A stretch of DNA of 64,000 bases from the NCBI RefSeq assembly GCF_011045015.1, contig NZ_JAAKZY010000003.1:1-64000 (forward strand), given 5' to 3'. Made by a program: the position numbers and the translations under genes. Shown here in pieces: positions 8,494 through 16,721 of this stretch (within the stretch, counting starts at the first letter, position 1; each line of letters starts with the position of its first letter). The notes under the pieces were generated by a model. That model was not told the origin of the DNA. It did no database searches and worked only from the letters and a program-made list of their open reading frames with translations. Source of the stretch: Streptomyces scabichelini (GTDB taxonomy: Bacteria > Actinomycetota > Actinomycetes > Streptomycetales > Streptomycetaceae).

Positions 8494-9513
8494 ATGGCTC
8501 AAAGGGCTCAAAGGGCATCGAAGAAGTCGGCCGATCCGGCCGCGAACCAGGTATCCGCGCAGGTCGTCAGGGATCTGCACGAGCGCATGGTGCGCATCCG
8601 GCTGTTCGAGACCGAGGCGGGAAAACTCATGGAGGCCGGCAAGCTGCCCGGCTTCCTGCACCTCTACGTCGGCCAGGAAGCCGTGGCCGCGGGGGTGATG
8701 GCGGCACTGCGCGACGACGACCAGATCACCTCCACCCACCGGGGACACGGGCACGCCGTCGCGAAGGGCGTCAGCTTCAAGCACATGTACGCCGAGCTGT
8801 ACGGCCGCGTCACCGGCGCCTGCCTCGGCCGCGGCGGAAGCATGCACATCAACGACGTCAGCCTCGGCATGCTGGGCGCCAACGGCATCGTCGGCGCCGG
8901 CGTCCCGATCGCAGTCGGCGCGGCCTTCGCCGCCCAGTACCGCGGCGAGGACAACATCGCCGCCACCTTCTTCGGTGACGGCGCCACCAACATCGGCGCC
9001 TTCCACGAGGGCGCCAACATGGCCGCGATCCTGCGCCTGCCGGTCCTGTTCATCTGCGAGAACAACGGCTACGCCGAGTTCACCCCGCAGTCGAAGCACA
9101 TGCTGGTCACCGACGTCGCCGACCGGGCCGCCGCCTATGGCATGCCCAGCGTGATCGTCGACGGCATGGACGCGGTCGCCGTCCACCGCGCCGCCGTCGA
9201 GGCCGTCGAACGGGCCCGGGCGGGCGAGGGCCCGATGATGATCGAGGCCAAGACCTACCGCTTCTACGACCACCAGGGCGTCAAGGGACTGCGTCACCCC
9301 TACCGCTCGGACGAGGAGGTCGAGGAGTGGAAGGCCCGCGACCCGATCGACCTGCTGGAGGCCCGTGCCGTCGCCGACGGCACCGCCACCCGCGCGGAAC
9401 TGGACGACACCTGGCAGCGCACCCGCGACGAGATCGCCGAGGCCATCGCGTACGCCGAGGCCAGCCCGCTGCCCGATACCGCTGACCTGCTGCTCAACGT
9501 CTACTCGGGGTGA
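8494..9513 (+). CDS. Thiamine-diphosphate-dependent 2-oxoacid/acetoin dehydrogenase E1 alpha subunit
   Basis: A 339-residue E1 alpha subunit with the ThDP motif GDGATN (161-166) closing at Asn190-Asn191, and the RGHGHAVAKG active-site stretch near 84. The short length and SMHINDVSLGMLGANGIVG region are like acetoin dehydrogenase AcoA and related E1 subunits. It decarboxylates a 2-oxo acid or cleaves acetoin, passing an acyl group to lipoate on the E2 protein. It starts at ATG 8494 after AAGGGG. It overlaps E1 beta by GTGA. Confidence 0.88.
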   Translation: MAQRAQRASKKSADPAANQVSAQVVRDLHERMVRIRLFETEAGKLMEAGKLPGFLHLYVGQEAVAAGVMAALRDDDQITSTHRGHGHAVAKGVSFKHMYAELYGRVTGACLGRGGSMHINDVSLGMLGANGIVGAGVPIAVGAAFAAQYRGEDNIAATFFGDGATNIGAFHEGANMAAILRLPVLFICENNGYAEFTPQSKHMLVTDVADRAAAYGMPSVIVDGMDAVAVHRAAVEAVERARAGEGPMMIEAKTYRFYDHQGVKGLRHPYRSDEEVEEWKARDPIDLLEARAVADGTATRAELDDTWQRTRDEIAEAIAYAEASPLPDTADLLLNVYSG

Positions 9514-10544
9514 CCGCGATGACCACCATCACCGAAGCACCGGCCGCCGCCCCGGAGGGCACCGACCGCAAGCTCACCTATGTCAAGGCCTTCAACGAGG
9601 GCCTGGCGCAGGCCATGCGCGAGGACGAGAACGTCTTCGTCGCCGGCGAGGACGTGGCCGGGTACGGCGGCGTCTTCCGCATGTTCGACAACCTGCTCGA
9701 CGAGTTCGGCCCCCGCCGCATGATCGACACCCCGATCTCCGAGGCCGCGCTCGTCGGCCTGGGCGTGGGGGCCGCCGCCCGGGGCCTGCGTCCCGTCGTC
9801 GACCTGATGTTCATGGACTTCATCGGTGTCTGCCTGGACCAGATCGTCAACCAGGCCGCCAAGATGAAGTACATGTTCGGCGGCTCCGTGTCGGTGCCGC
9901 TCACCATCACCACAGCTTCCGGCGCGGGCCTCGGCGCCGCCGCCCAGCACAGCCAGAGCCTGGAGGCCTGGCTCGCCCACGTGCCCGGCCTCAAGGTCGT
10001 GATGCCGTGCGACGCGTACACCGCCAAGGGCCTGACCGTCTCGGCGATCCGGGACGACAACCCGGTCGTCGTGATGCTGAACAAGGTCCTGCTGGGCAGC
10101 AAGAGCGTGGTGCCCGAGCCGATCTACGGCATCCCCCTGGGCCAGGCCCACACCGCACGGCAGGGCTCCGACGTCACCGTCATCGCCCTGGGCCGCATGG
10201 TGGGCGAAGCCCTCGCGGCGGCCGACGAACTCGCCGCCGAGGGCATCGAGGTCGAGGTGATCGACCCGCGTACCGTGCAGCCCCTGGACACCGAGACCAT
10301 GATCGCCTCGGTCCGACGCACCAACCGGGCCCTCGTCGTGCATGAGGCCGTCACCTTCGGCGGGCTCGGCGGGGAGATCGCCGCCCAGATCCAGGACGCG
10401 GCCTTCGACTACCTGGACGCCCCCATCCTGCGAATCGGCGCGCCCTTCTCCCCGGTGCCGTTCTCCCCGGTGCTGGAGAAGGCGTACGTCCCCGACCACG
10501 CCCGCATCGCGCAGGGCTGCCGTCGTCTCCTCGAAAGGTCGTGA
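9510..10544 (+). CDS. Thiamine-diphosphate-dependent 2-oxoacid/acetoin dehydrogenase E1 beta subunit
   Basis: A 344-residue E1 beta subunit (transketolase central and C-terminal domains). Clear marks are FVAGEDVAGYGGVFRMFDNL, RMIDTPISEAALVGLGVGAA and the C-terminal VIDPRTVQPLD and EAVTFGGLGGEIAA. It completes the heterotetrameric E1 with the preceding gene. GTG 9510 overlaps the E1 alpha stop; ATG 9519 is an alternative. The next gene again overlaps by GTGA, so the three subunits are made in step. Confidence 0.9.
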   Translation: MTAMTTITEAPAAAPEGTDRKLTYVKAFNEGLAQAMREDENVFVAGEDVAGYGGVFRMFDNLLDEFGPRRMIDTPISEAALVGLGVGAAARGLRPVVDLMFMDFIGVCLDQIVNQAAKMKYMFGGSVSVPLTITTASGAGLGAAAQHSQSLEAWLAHVPGLKVVMPCDAYTAKGLTVSAIRDDNPVVVMLNKVLLGSKSVVPEPIYGIPLGQAHTARQGSDVTVIALGRMVGEALAAADELAAEGIEVEVIDPRTVQPLDTETMIASVRRTNRALVVHEAVTFGGLGGEIAAQIQDAAFDYLDAPILRIGAPFSPVPFSPVLEKAYVPDHARIAQGCRRLLERS

Positions 10545-12085
10545 CCGAAGTGGCGGTCGAGGTTCTGCTGCCGAAGATCGGCCTGACCATGCAGGAGGGC
10601 ACGATCGACGAGTGGCTGGTGCCGACGGGCACCGCCGTCTCCGAGGGCGACCCGCTGGTGCGGCTGGCCACCGACAAGGTCGACGTCGATGTCGAGGCGG
10701 AGGCCGGGGGAGTGTTCCACCCCGTGGTCCCGGCCGGGGCGACCGTCCCGGCGGGGGCACTCATCGGCTGGCTGCTGGCCGAAGGCGAGCAGCCGCCAGG
10801 CCCGGGGGGCACGCCGTTGCCTGCCGGGCCCGGGGCGAACGGTGCCCCGGTGCCAGTGGCCGCAGGCGCCTCGGTGTCCGCGCCCGAAGGTGCCTCGCCC
10901 GCAGCGCCCTCTTCTCCCGGGCCGGCGGGCCTCAACGGCACCGGTGGTGCCGACCGCACCACCGTCGGCCTCAACGGCACGACGGCTCCGACCGGCGTCG
11001 GCGGGCGGCTCCTCGCCTCCCCGAACGCCCGGCGGGTGGCCGCAGAATCCGGCGTGGACCTCACCGCCGTACGCGGCACCGGGCCCGGAGGCCGGATCGT
11101 CTCCGAGGACGTGGAGGAGTACCTGCTCGCCCTCGCCGCCGCGCCCGCTGCGACCGGCGACCTCGGGACGCAGGCGCCGGCCGGCCCGTCCGACGGCGCG
11201 GTGGTACCGGTCTCCCCGCTGGTGCGCCGCCTGGCGAAGGAGCGTGGAATCGACCTCGGCGAGGTGCCCGGCACCGGGCTGGGCGGACGGGTCCGCCGGG
11301 CCGACATCGAGGCCTTCGCTCCGCAGGTTCCGCCCGTGCCGGAACACGCTCCCGCCCCCGGGGGCCGCAGCGCCTCGCGGTCCAAGGCACCGATGCCCGG
11401 CGACGTCCTCCCGCTCACCGGAATGCGCGGCACCATCGCCCGCAGGATGCACGCCAGCCTCCAGGAGATGGCGCAGCTGACGCACGGTTACGAAGTGCGG
11501 ATGGACGCCGTCGTCGCACTGCGGGCCCAGCTCAAGCAGGAGTGGGCCGACAGCGAGTTGCAGGTGCCCAGTCTCAACGACTTCCTCGTGAAGGCCGCCG
11601 CCCTGGCGCTGCGTGAACACCCGCTGCTCAACGCGGGGGTGCTCGAGGACGGCATCCATCTCTTCGAGGACATCAACGTCGGGTTCGCGGTCGCGGTGCC
11701 GGGCGGCCTGCTCGTCCCCGTGATCGAGGACGCCGCCGCTCTTCCGCTGCCCGATCTGGCCGCGCGGTCCAGGGAACTGGCCGAGAGTGCCCGCGCCGGC
11801 CGCATCTCCCCGGCGCAGATGGAAGGCGCCACCTTCACCGTCACCTCACTGGGCGGCTACGGCGTCGACTTCTTCACCCCCGTGGTCAACCCCGGCAACG
11901 TCGCCATCCTCGGAGTGGGCCGGCTCAGGGACGGCGTCGACTGGGTGGACGACCAGCCGCGGCGGACGCAAGTGCTCACCCTGAGCCTCACTTTCGACCA
12001 CCGTGCCGTGGACGGGGCGCCGGCGGCCGAGTATCTGCGCACGGTCGGTGCGCTGCTGCGCACACCCCTGCGGCTCCTGATCTGA
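10541..12085 (+). CDS. Dihydrolipoamide acyltransferase (E2) with one lipoyl and two E3/E1-binding domains
   Basis: A 514-residue E2. The lipoyl domain carries the lipoylation lysine in ATDKVDVDV (Lys46). After a Pro/Ala/Gly-rich linker come two peripheral-subunit-binding domains, about 156-194 (SPNARRVAAESG...GTGPGGRI) and 225-262 (SPLVRRLAKERG...GTGLGGRV). The acyltransferase domain then ends in the catalytic FDHRAVDG (His487, Asp491). Two binding domains are unusual. No dihydrolipoamide dehydrogenase (E3) gene is in the window, so the housekeeping E3 is presumably shared. Acyl specificity cannot be read; branched-chain or acetoin substrates are both possible. Confidence 0.9.
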   Translation: MTEVAVEVLLPKIGLTMQEGTIDEWLVPTGTAVSEGDPLVRLATDKVDVDVEAEAGGVFHPVVPAGATVPAGALIGWLLAEGEQPPGPGGTPLPAGPGANGAPVPVAAGASVSAPEGASPAAPSSPGPAGLNGTGGADRTTVGLNGTTAPTGVGGRLLASPNARRVAAESGVDLTAVRGTGPGGRIVSEDVEEYLLALAAAPAATGDLGTQAPAGPSDGAVVPVSPLVRRLAKERGIDLGEVPGTGLGGRVRRADIEAFAPQVPPVPEHAPAPGGRSASRSKAPMPGDVLPLTGMRGTIARRMHASLQEMAQLTHGYEVRMDAVVALRAQLKQEWADSELQVPSLNDFLVKAAALALREHPLLNAGVLEDGIHLFEDINVGFAVAVPGGLLVPVIEDAAALPLPDLAARSRELAESARAGRISPAQMEGATFTVTSLGGYGVDFFTPVVNPGNVAILGVGRLRDGVDWVDDQPRRTQVLTLSLTFDHRAVDGAPAAEYLRTVGALLRTPLRLLI

Positions 12086-12123
12086 GTCCGCGTCTCCGTC
12101 TCGGGACCCGGTTTTGCCCGACC

Positions 12124-12193
12124 CCGACCGCATAGGGGCACGACCGACCCCACCCCGACCCCGCGCCCGTCGGCCGTACCCCTATGCGGTCGG
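12124..12193. terminator. Long-loop inverted repeat between convergent genes
   Basis: A 15-bp perfect inverted repeat (12124-12138 with 12179-12193, arm CCGACCGCATAGGGG) encloses a 40-base C-rich loop. It lies just after the E2 stop and before the stop of the convergent NmrA-like gene. A bidirectional terminator is the simplest reading. Confidence 0.6.
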
Positions 12194-12213
12194 CGGGCGC
12201 GGCTCTCCAGTGG

Positions 12214-13077
12214 TTACCGGGAGCGTACGACGCCCTCCAAGACCTCGTGGACGGTCTTCGCAGGATGGCCGATGGTGGCTTCCAGCGTGGGATCGGTGGC
12301 CTTGAACTCGCCGTTGCGCGATGCAGCGAACATCGTCAAGGTGAACTCCGCAGCCGGCCGCGGCATCCCGCCGGCGACTGCTGCGGAGATCCACTCGTCG
12401 TCGTCCATGACGACTCGGGTGATGGTCCGGCCGGTGATGCGGCTGAGTATTCCGGCGACGTCGGCGAAGTCCAGCGTGTGGGTGGCTGTCAGCGGCGGCG
12501 TGATGCCTTCGAGAGCTCCGTCTTCGGTCAGAGCGACGGCCGCGGCTTCTGCCAGGTCCTCGTGGGCCGTCCAGGACACCGGGCCGTCCTGCGGCACGGC
12601 GAGCGTGCCGGTCTCCAGCGCCGCGCCGATGTAGTAGCCCAAGGTGGAGGTGTAGAACCCGTTGCGCAGGGCGGTGTAGGGGACTTCTTGCTGCTTGAGG
12701 TGTTCCTCGGTGGCCGCGTGGACCTTCTGCGGCGGGAAGAGCGACGTGGGAGAGGCGGCCTGGTGGCTGGTGTACAGGATGCGTCGGGCGCCCGCTTCCC
12801 GTGCCGCGTCGATCGCCGCGGTGTTGGCGGTCACCGCGCCGCCGCCCCGGATGGCTGTGGAGACGACCAGGAGGCGCTCGGCACCTTCGAAGGCGTGCTT
12901 CAGACTGTCGGGTTCGGTGAAGTCTCCCGCCCGGACCCGGACGCCGCGCTCGGCGAGGTCGGCGGCCTTGCTCACATCGCGCACACTGACGCCGATCCTG
13001 TCGGCCGGTACCCGATCCAGCAGGCGGTTGACGATCAAGGCCCCGAGGTGGCCGGTGGCTCCCGTGACGATCAGCAT
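12214..13077 (-). CDS. NmrA/atypical SDR family NAD(P)-binding oxidoreductase
   Basis: A 287-residue Rossmann protein with an N-terminal TGATGHLG (residues 5-12) and the layout of NmrA-like quinone reductases or redox sensors (QorB type), including ILYTSHQAASPTS and VPYTALRNGFY. ATG 13077 follows GGGAG. It is divergent from the TetR gene at 13274, with inverted repeats between them, so that repressor probably controls it. It stands apart from the catabolic operons and may be a stress or xenobiotic response gene. Confidence 0.82.
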   Translation of the reverse strand: MLIVTGATGHLGALIVNRLLDRVPADRIGVSVRDVSKAADLAERGVRVRAGDFTEPDSLKHAFEGAERLLVVSTAIRGGGAVTANTAAIDAAREAGARRILYTSHQAASPTSLFPPQKVHAATEEHLKQQEVPYTALRNGFYTSTLGYYIGAALETGTLAVPQDGPVSWTAHEDLAEAAAVALTEDGALEGITPPLTATHTLDFADVAGILSRITGRTITRVVMDDDEWISAAVAGGMPRPAAEFTLTMFAASRNGEFKATDPTLEATIGHPAKTVHEVLEGVVRSR

Positions 13078-13103
13078 CGGTGACTCCCAATCTGAGGATG
13101 TTT

Positions 13104-13264
13104 CCAACGGAACTCAGATTACGGTAACACTGATAATTCCGTTGGTTGCAACAGAATGCGTTCGTCCGGGGCTTGCTCATGAATGCCAGCAGTTTCATGC
13201 AAGACGTACAACAGAGAGTTGGCGGTATCGCCGATAACAACGCCTGTCACGCCTGGGCGATACC
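13104..13264. promoter_or_regulatory. Divergent control region with two inverted repeats
   Basis: CCAACGGAA (13104-13112) and TTCCGTTGG (13137-13145) form a 9-bp inverted repeat near the NmrA-like gene. GGTATCGCC (13224-13232) and GGCGATACC (13256-13264) form another just before the TetR start codon. The stretch between is unusually AT-rich for this genome, as promoters here are. TetR autoregulation is the likely reading. Confidence 0.45.
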
Positions 13265-13273
13265 ATCGTCTCC

Positions 13274-13960
13274 ATGGCACCGAACACGCAGCGGCGGGAC
13301 ATCACTCGGGACCGCATCGTGAAGGCCGCGGCCGGCCTGCTGCGCGACCAGGGGCCGGCCGCGGTGACCACGCGCCGCGTGGCCCAGCAGGCCGGGCTGC
13401 AGCCTCCTGCTCTCTACCGCTTCTTCCAGGACAAGGACGACCTGCTGGATGCCGCCGCGGAGCATGTCTTCACCGAACATGTGGCGAGCAAGCAGACCAG
13501 CGCGCCCTCGGACGACCCTGTAGAAGACCTCCGCGCCGGATGGAACACGCAGATCAGCTTCGGCCTGGCCAACCCGTACGTCTACGGCCTGTTGCTCGAC
13601 CCGGCTCGCGCACGCGACACCCCGGCACAGGTCAAGGGTGTGCTGGTCCTTGCCGAGCGGGTGCACAGAATCGCCGCCGCCGGGCGGCTTCGGGTGAGCG
13701 AGGAACGCGCCGTCAACCTCATCCGCTCGGCGGGGGTCGGAACCGTCCACACCCTGCTGACCCTGCCGCCAGGGCAAAGCGACCCACAGTTGGCCGATGC
13801 CGCCTTCGAGGCGATCGCCCGCGCCATCCTCGTGGACGGGCCCGCCGTCCCCACCGAGGACCCGGCGGCCGTCGTTGCGGCCTTCCGCACGGTCCTGCCC
13901 GAACTGCCCAGCCTCAGCAAGGCTGAAGCCGCGCTTCTCGACGAGTGGCTGCAACGCTGA
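13274..13960 (+). CDS. TetR family transcriptional regulator
   Basis: A 228-residue repressor. The N-terminal helix-turn-helix is clear (DRIVKAAAGLLRDQGPAAVTTRRVAQQAG...ALYRFFQDKDDLLD, residues 13-60). The C-terminal ligand domain is unique to the subgroup. ATG 13274 lies directly behind an inverted repeat. It is divergent from the NmrA-like oxidoreductase, its likely target; the ligand is unknown. Confidence 0.9.
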   Translation: MAPNTQRRDITRDRIVKAAAGLLRDQGPAAVTTRRVAQQAGLQPPALYRFFQDKDDLLDAAAEHVFTEHVASKQTSAPSDDPVEDLRAGWNTQISFGLANPYVYGLLLDPARARDTPAQVKGVLVLAERVHRIAAAGRLRVSEERAVNLIRSAGVGTVHTLLTLPPGQSDPQLADAAFEAIARAILVDGPAVPTEDPAAVVAAFRTVLPELPSLSKAEAALLDEWLQR

Positions 13961-13995
13961 TCCGGCGCGGCCTTGGTTAAGTCCGGTGCGGTATC

Positions 13996-14046
13996 GCGCC
14001 CCGTAAGGGGCGCGGGGCTGTATCAATATGCGGCTCCGCCGCGTGG
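13996..14046 (+). repeat. Dispersed intergenic repeat with hairpin, copy 1
   Basis: Starts with the hairpin GCGCCCC-GTAA-GGGGCGC (13996-14013), runs through CGGGGCTGTATCAATATG and ends in the second dyad GCGGCTCCGCCGC. An inverted copy is at 16661-16705. From memory such elements are scattered between genes in Streptomyces chromosomes. Here it lies between the stops of convergent TetR genes and probably acts as a terminator. Confidence 0.75.
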
Positions 14047-14101
14047 GCACGACCAGCCCCCACCGGCCCGCAGGTTCGTGACCGCCCTTCCAGCGGAGCG
14101 C

Positions 14102-14722
14102 TCAGGCAGGCCGCTGCTCGTCCGCCGGGTCGGTGATCTGCTCCGCGAGACGGCCGATCTCGCGGATGAAGGAGCGGTGCCCGAGGGAGCGGTAGACGTC
14201 ATCCCCCCGGACCTGCGAGATCGCCGCGGTCTCCAGCAGCGCCAGCACACCCACCCCGACCACCGCCGCCTCCGCGTCCGTGACCGGCTGACGGACCTTC
14301 CGGACCAGCCCCACCAGTTCGTCCAGCAGTTGCGTACGGATCTCGTGGCGCAGGGCCTCCGCCTCCTGGCTCATGCCGGCCGAGGACACGAAGAACACGG
14401 TCGCGGCGGACCGGTGTTCGCCCAGCCAGGCCACCAGCCCTGTGACCGCAGGACCGATGCCCGAACCGGGCTCGTGCGCCTCCGTCAGTTTCTCCAGCTG
14501 CTCGCGCAGCGCGGCGGCGAACACCCGCATACCCTCCACGAGGACCTGGTCCTTGGAGGAGAAGTGGTAGTACACCGCGGCCGACGTCATCTCCGCCCGC
14601 GCGGCGATGTCGGCCACCGTCACTTCGTCCGGCGGCTGGGTGGCGAACAGCTCGGTGGCTGCCTCGATCACCCACTGCCTGCGCGAAGGGCGGTGAGCTG
14701 CGCGGGTTCCGGATGTAGTCAT
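14102..14722 (-). CDS. TetR family transcriptional regulator
   Basis: A 206-residue repressor with a typical DNA-binding domain (RRQWVIEAATELFATQPPDEVTVADIAARAEMTSAAVYYHFSSKDQVL). It resembles the next gene over the first 60 residues, and the two are divergent with 142 bases between starts, so they may share control sites or cross-regulate. The ligand domain gives no hint. Position beside CoA-linked catabolic genes suggests an acyl-CoA or substrate ligand, by inference only. Confidence 0.88.
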   Translation of the reverse strand: MTTSGTRAAHRPSRRQWVIEAATELFATQPPDEVTVADIAARAEMTSAAVYYHFSSKDQVLVEGMRVFAAALREQLEKLTEAHEPGSGIGPAVTGLVAWLGEHRSAATVFFVSSAGMSQEAEALRHEIRTQLLDELVGLVRKVRQPVTDAEAAVVGVGVLALLETAAISQVRGDDVYRSLGHRSFIREIGRLAEQITDPADEQRPA

Positions 14723-14772
14723 GGTGTCAAGTATGCCGGGCTCTTCGTTCTCCAGGGACACCCGGGGAGTGG

Positions 14773-14844
14773 GAATTACCGTTCCGACCAGGCAGACTTA
14801 CTGGATAGCATGGGCAGTACACCGGTCACACGGGCACCGGTCAC
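14773..14844. promoter_or_regulatory. Control region between divergent TetR genes
   Basis: Contains a short dyad GGAATTACCGTTCC (14772-14785) and a direct repeat CACCGGTCAC at 14820-14829 and 14835-14844, spaced 15 bases start to start just before the second start codon. A -10-like TAGCAT is at about 14806. No firm -35 is visible. Confidence 0.3.
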
Positions 14845-14864
14845 GGCAACCGCCAGGGAGCATG

Positions 14865-15518
14865 ATGGCCACCACGCAGAACGGCAAGCAGCCCGCCCAC
14901 CGTCCCTCGCGACGGCAGCACATCATCAGTGCCGCGGTCAGGGTGTTCGGCCGTAACGGGTTCGCGGAGACCAGCGTGCAGGACATCGCGGACGAGGCCC
15001 AGGTGGTGCCCACAGCCGTCTACTACCACTTCGCAGGCAAGGAAGAACTGCTCGAACTCGCCATGCGGCGGGTCTTCGACCAGCTCAACGCGGTCGTGGA
15101 GGAGGCCCGGCCGGAGACCGAACCGGGCGACGCCGAAGGCCTGCTGCGCGTCATCGACGCCGTGTGGGACTGGGTCGAGAGGAATCCGGACGAAGCCCGG
15201 TTCTACCAGGTCCAGATCGCCTCCGCCAACGGCAACATCAAGCTGCTGCGCGACGAGTTCGAGCAGCGGCACATCCAGCGCGCGTACGACTATCTGCCCG
15301 AGGGCACCACTCGCAGCCCCCGGGCGGCCAAGGCACGGCACGCCTCGCAGGCGCTCGCGGTCCGCACCCTGATCAGCACGACCATCCTCGTGACCGCGAT
15401 GCGGGCGGAGGGCGGGCCGCTGTCCGGAATGCCGTCCCAGTCGGTGCACGAGGCGGTCAGGTCCCTGGCGCTGCGGATCATCGCCGCCCGGGAGGCGACC
15501 GCGGGGGCACCGGCCTGA
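14865..15518 (+). CDS. TetR family transcriptional regulator
   Basis: A 217-residue repressor. The helix-turn-helix RRQHIISAAVRVFGRNGFAETSVQDIADEAQVVPTAVYYHF is near its N-terminus. Of the two adjacent ATGs (14862, 14865) the second is better spaced from AGGGAG. It is divergent from the TetR gene at 14722. The C-terminal domain has a long helix pair (DAVWDWVERNPDEARFYQVQ). The effector is unknown. It is a candidate master regulator of the neighbouring catabolic operons. Confidence 0.88.
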   Translation: MATTQNGKQPAHRPSRRQHIISAAVRVFGRNGFAETSVQDIADEAQVVPTAVYYHFAGKEELLELAMRRVFDQLNAVVEEARPETEPGDAEGLLRVIDAVWDWVERNPDEARFYQVQIASANGNIKLLRDEFEQRHIQRAYDYLPEGTTRSPRAAKARHASQALAVRTLISTTILVTAMRAEGGPLSGMPSQSVHEAVRSLALRIIAAREATAGAPA

Positions 15519-15549
15519 GCCCGTCAGGTCCCGCGGAGCCGGCGGTCGC

Positions 15550-15566
15550 CCGGCCGGACCGGCCGG
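15550..15566 (+). terminator. GC-rich hairpin after the TetR gene
   Basis: CCGGCC-GGACC-GGCCGG forms a 6-bp hairpin about 30 bases past the TetR stop. There is no T-run, as is usual in this genus. Confidence 0.4.
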
Positions 15567-15722
15567 AGTCATTCCGGGAAGGCGTCTTCCGTGGTGCGGT
15601 GCCCGGCGCAGCCCTGCGGCGCGGGAGGCCGTGGCGGTGTCCGTGGACGGCCGGGCGGCAACGGCGCCGCCTGCGCCGCGTGCACTGCCCCGGCCCGAGT
15701 ACGGGCCCGGGGAGCCGGGCCG

Positions 15723-15803
15723 CCACGGCAGTGGCTCGCGGCTGGCGAAGCGCCCGCCCGCCGTGCCCCAGCCCTCGGGGAGGGTGGTCTGCCGGACGGG
15801 GGT
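15723..15803 (-). pseudogene. Degenerate duplicate of the SDR gene's 3' end
   Basis: About 80 bases here repeat 15821-15901 with a 98-base offset and many substitutions. On the minus strand it encodes a worn copy of the SDR C-terminus (TLPEGWGTAGGRFASREPLPW against TLPEGDDTTGGLFAGREPLPW), but the stop codon has become CGG. It fills most of the otherwise empty space between the TetR and SDR genes. Confidence 0.75.
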
Positions 15804-15817
15804 TTCGGCAGGTCCGG

Positions 15818-16522
15818 TCACCACGGCAGTGGCTCGCGGCCGGCGAACAGCCCGCCCGTCGTGTCATCGCCCTCGGGAAGGGTCGCCAGCCATACGGGGG
15901 TGTCCGCGCCCTCCTCCGGCCCGCGCGGGGCTGACGGACCGCCCATGCCGCTGCGGGTCCAGCCCGGGTCGGCGGCGTTGACCAGGACGCCCGTGCCGGC
16001 CAGCTCGCCCGCGAGCATGCGGGTCAGCGCGTTGAGCGCGGTCTTGGAGACGCGGTAGGCCGGGTGCCGGCCGGAGTCCATCAGCGCCAGCGAACCGTAG
16101 GAGCTGGTCAGGTTGACCACCCGTCCGTAGCCCGCCCGCACCATGCCCGGGACGACGGCCTCGGCCATGCGCCAGGCCCCCACGAGATTGGTGTCCAGGG
16201 TGGCGCGCAGAACCGCCTCGTCGAGGTCCGGCGGCCGCAGGTCGCCGTCCAGGGACACCCCGGCGTTGTTCACCAGTACGTCGATCCCGCCGCCGACCAG
16301 TTCCCCGGCCTCCCGCACCGCCTCGGTGACGCTCTTCGCCGACGTCACGTCCAGGGCCAGCGGCAGCGCCGCCGGGCCGATGACACGGCACGCCTCTTCG
16401 GCCGCCTCCAACTGCCGCGCGCCGACCAGGACCCGCAGACCGCGGTCCGCGAGCTGTCGGCAGATCTCCGCGCCGATTCCGCGTGCCCCACCGGTGACCA
16501 GGGCGGTTCTGCTCTCGCTCAT
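15818..16522 (-). CDS. Short-chain dehydrogenase/reductase
   Basis: A 234-residue SDR with TGGARGIG near residue 10, DVLVNNAGV, NLTSSYGS and the catalytic Tyr-x3-Lys in AYRVSKTALNALTRML. ATG 16522 follows GGAGA. A worn copy of its last 27 codons lies just downstream. It is separated from the thiolase operon by a dispersed hairpin repeat, so it probably has its own promoter, or is read through at low level. It likely acts on a hydroxy or keto metabolite; the substrate is unknown. Confidence 0.88.
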   Translation of the reverse strand: MSESRTALVTGGARGIGAEICRQLADRGLRVLVGARQLEAAEEACRVIGPAALPLALDVTSAKSVTEAVREAGELVGGGIDVLVNNAGVSLDGDLRPPDLDEAVLRATLDTNLVGAWRMAEAVVPGMVRAGYGRVVNLTSSYGSLALMDSGRHPAYRVSKTALNALTRMLAGELAGTGVLVNAADPGWTRSGMGGPSAPRGPEEGADTPVWLATLPEGDDTTGGLFAGREPLPW

Positions 16523-16660
16523 GACAGTTCTCCTCAGTTCTCCGCCCATGGGCAGCGGACGCCAAAACGCTCCGCTGGAAATTCGGTGTGCCATCTGCGG
16601 GTACGTCGTGGCTGGTCGCTCCCCCACTCTCGGCTGCGCTCGAGCGGGGGGACCCCCATC

Positions 16661-16705
16661 GCGGCGGAGCCGCACATGTCACAGCCCCGCGCCCCTTCGG
16701 GGCGC
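16661..16705 (-). repeat. Dispersed intergenic repeat with hairpin, copy 2
   Basis: The inverted counterpart of 13996-14046: GCGGCGGAGCCGCA, then a tract ending ACAGCCCCGC, then the hairpin GCGCCCC-TTC-GGGGCGC (16689-16705). It sits 16 bases past the stop of the thiolase-fold gene and probably terminates that operon. Confidence 0.75.
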
Positions 16706-16721
16706 TGCCGCGCCGCTGTGG

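Noticed and set aside
14820..14844. CACCGGTCAC direct repeat as a sigma-factor promoter
   Set aside because: Spacing and sequence match no promoter class I know; kept only as part of a control region.
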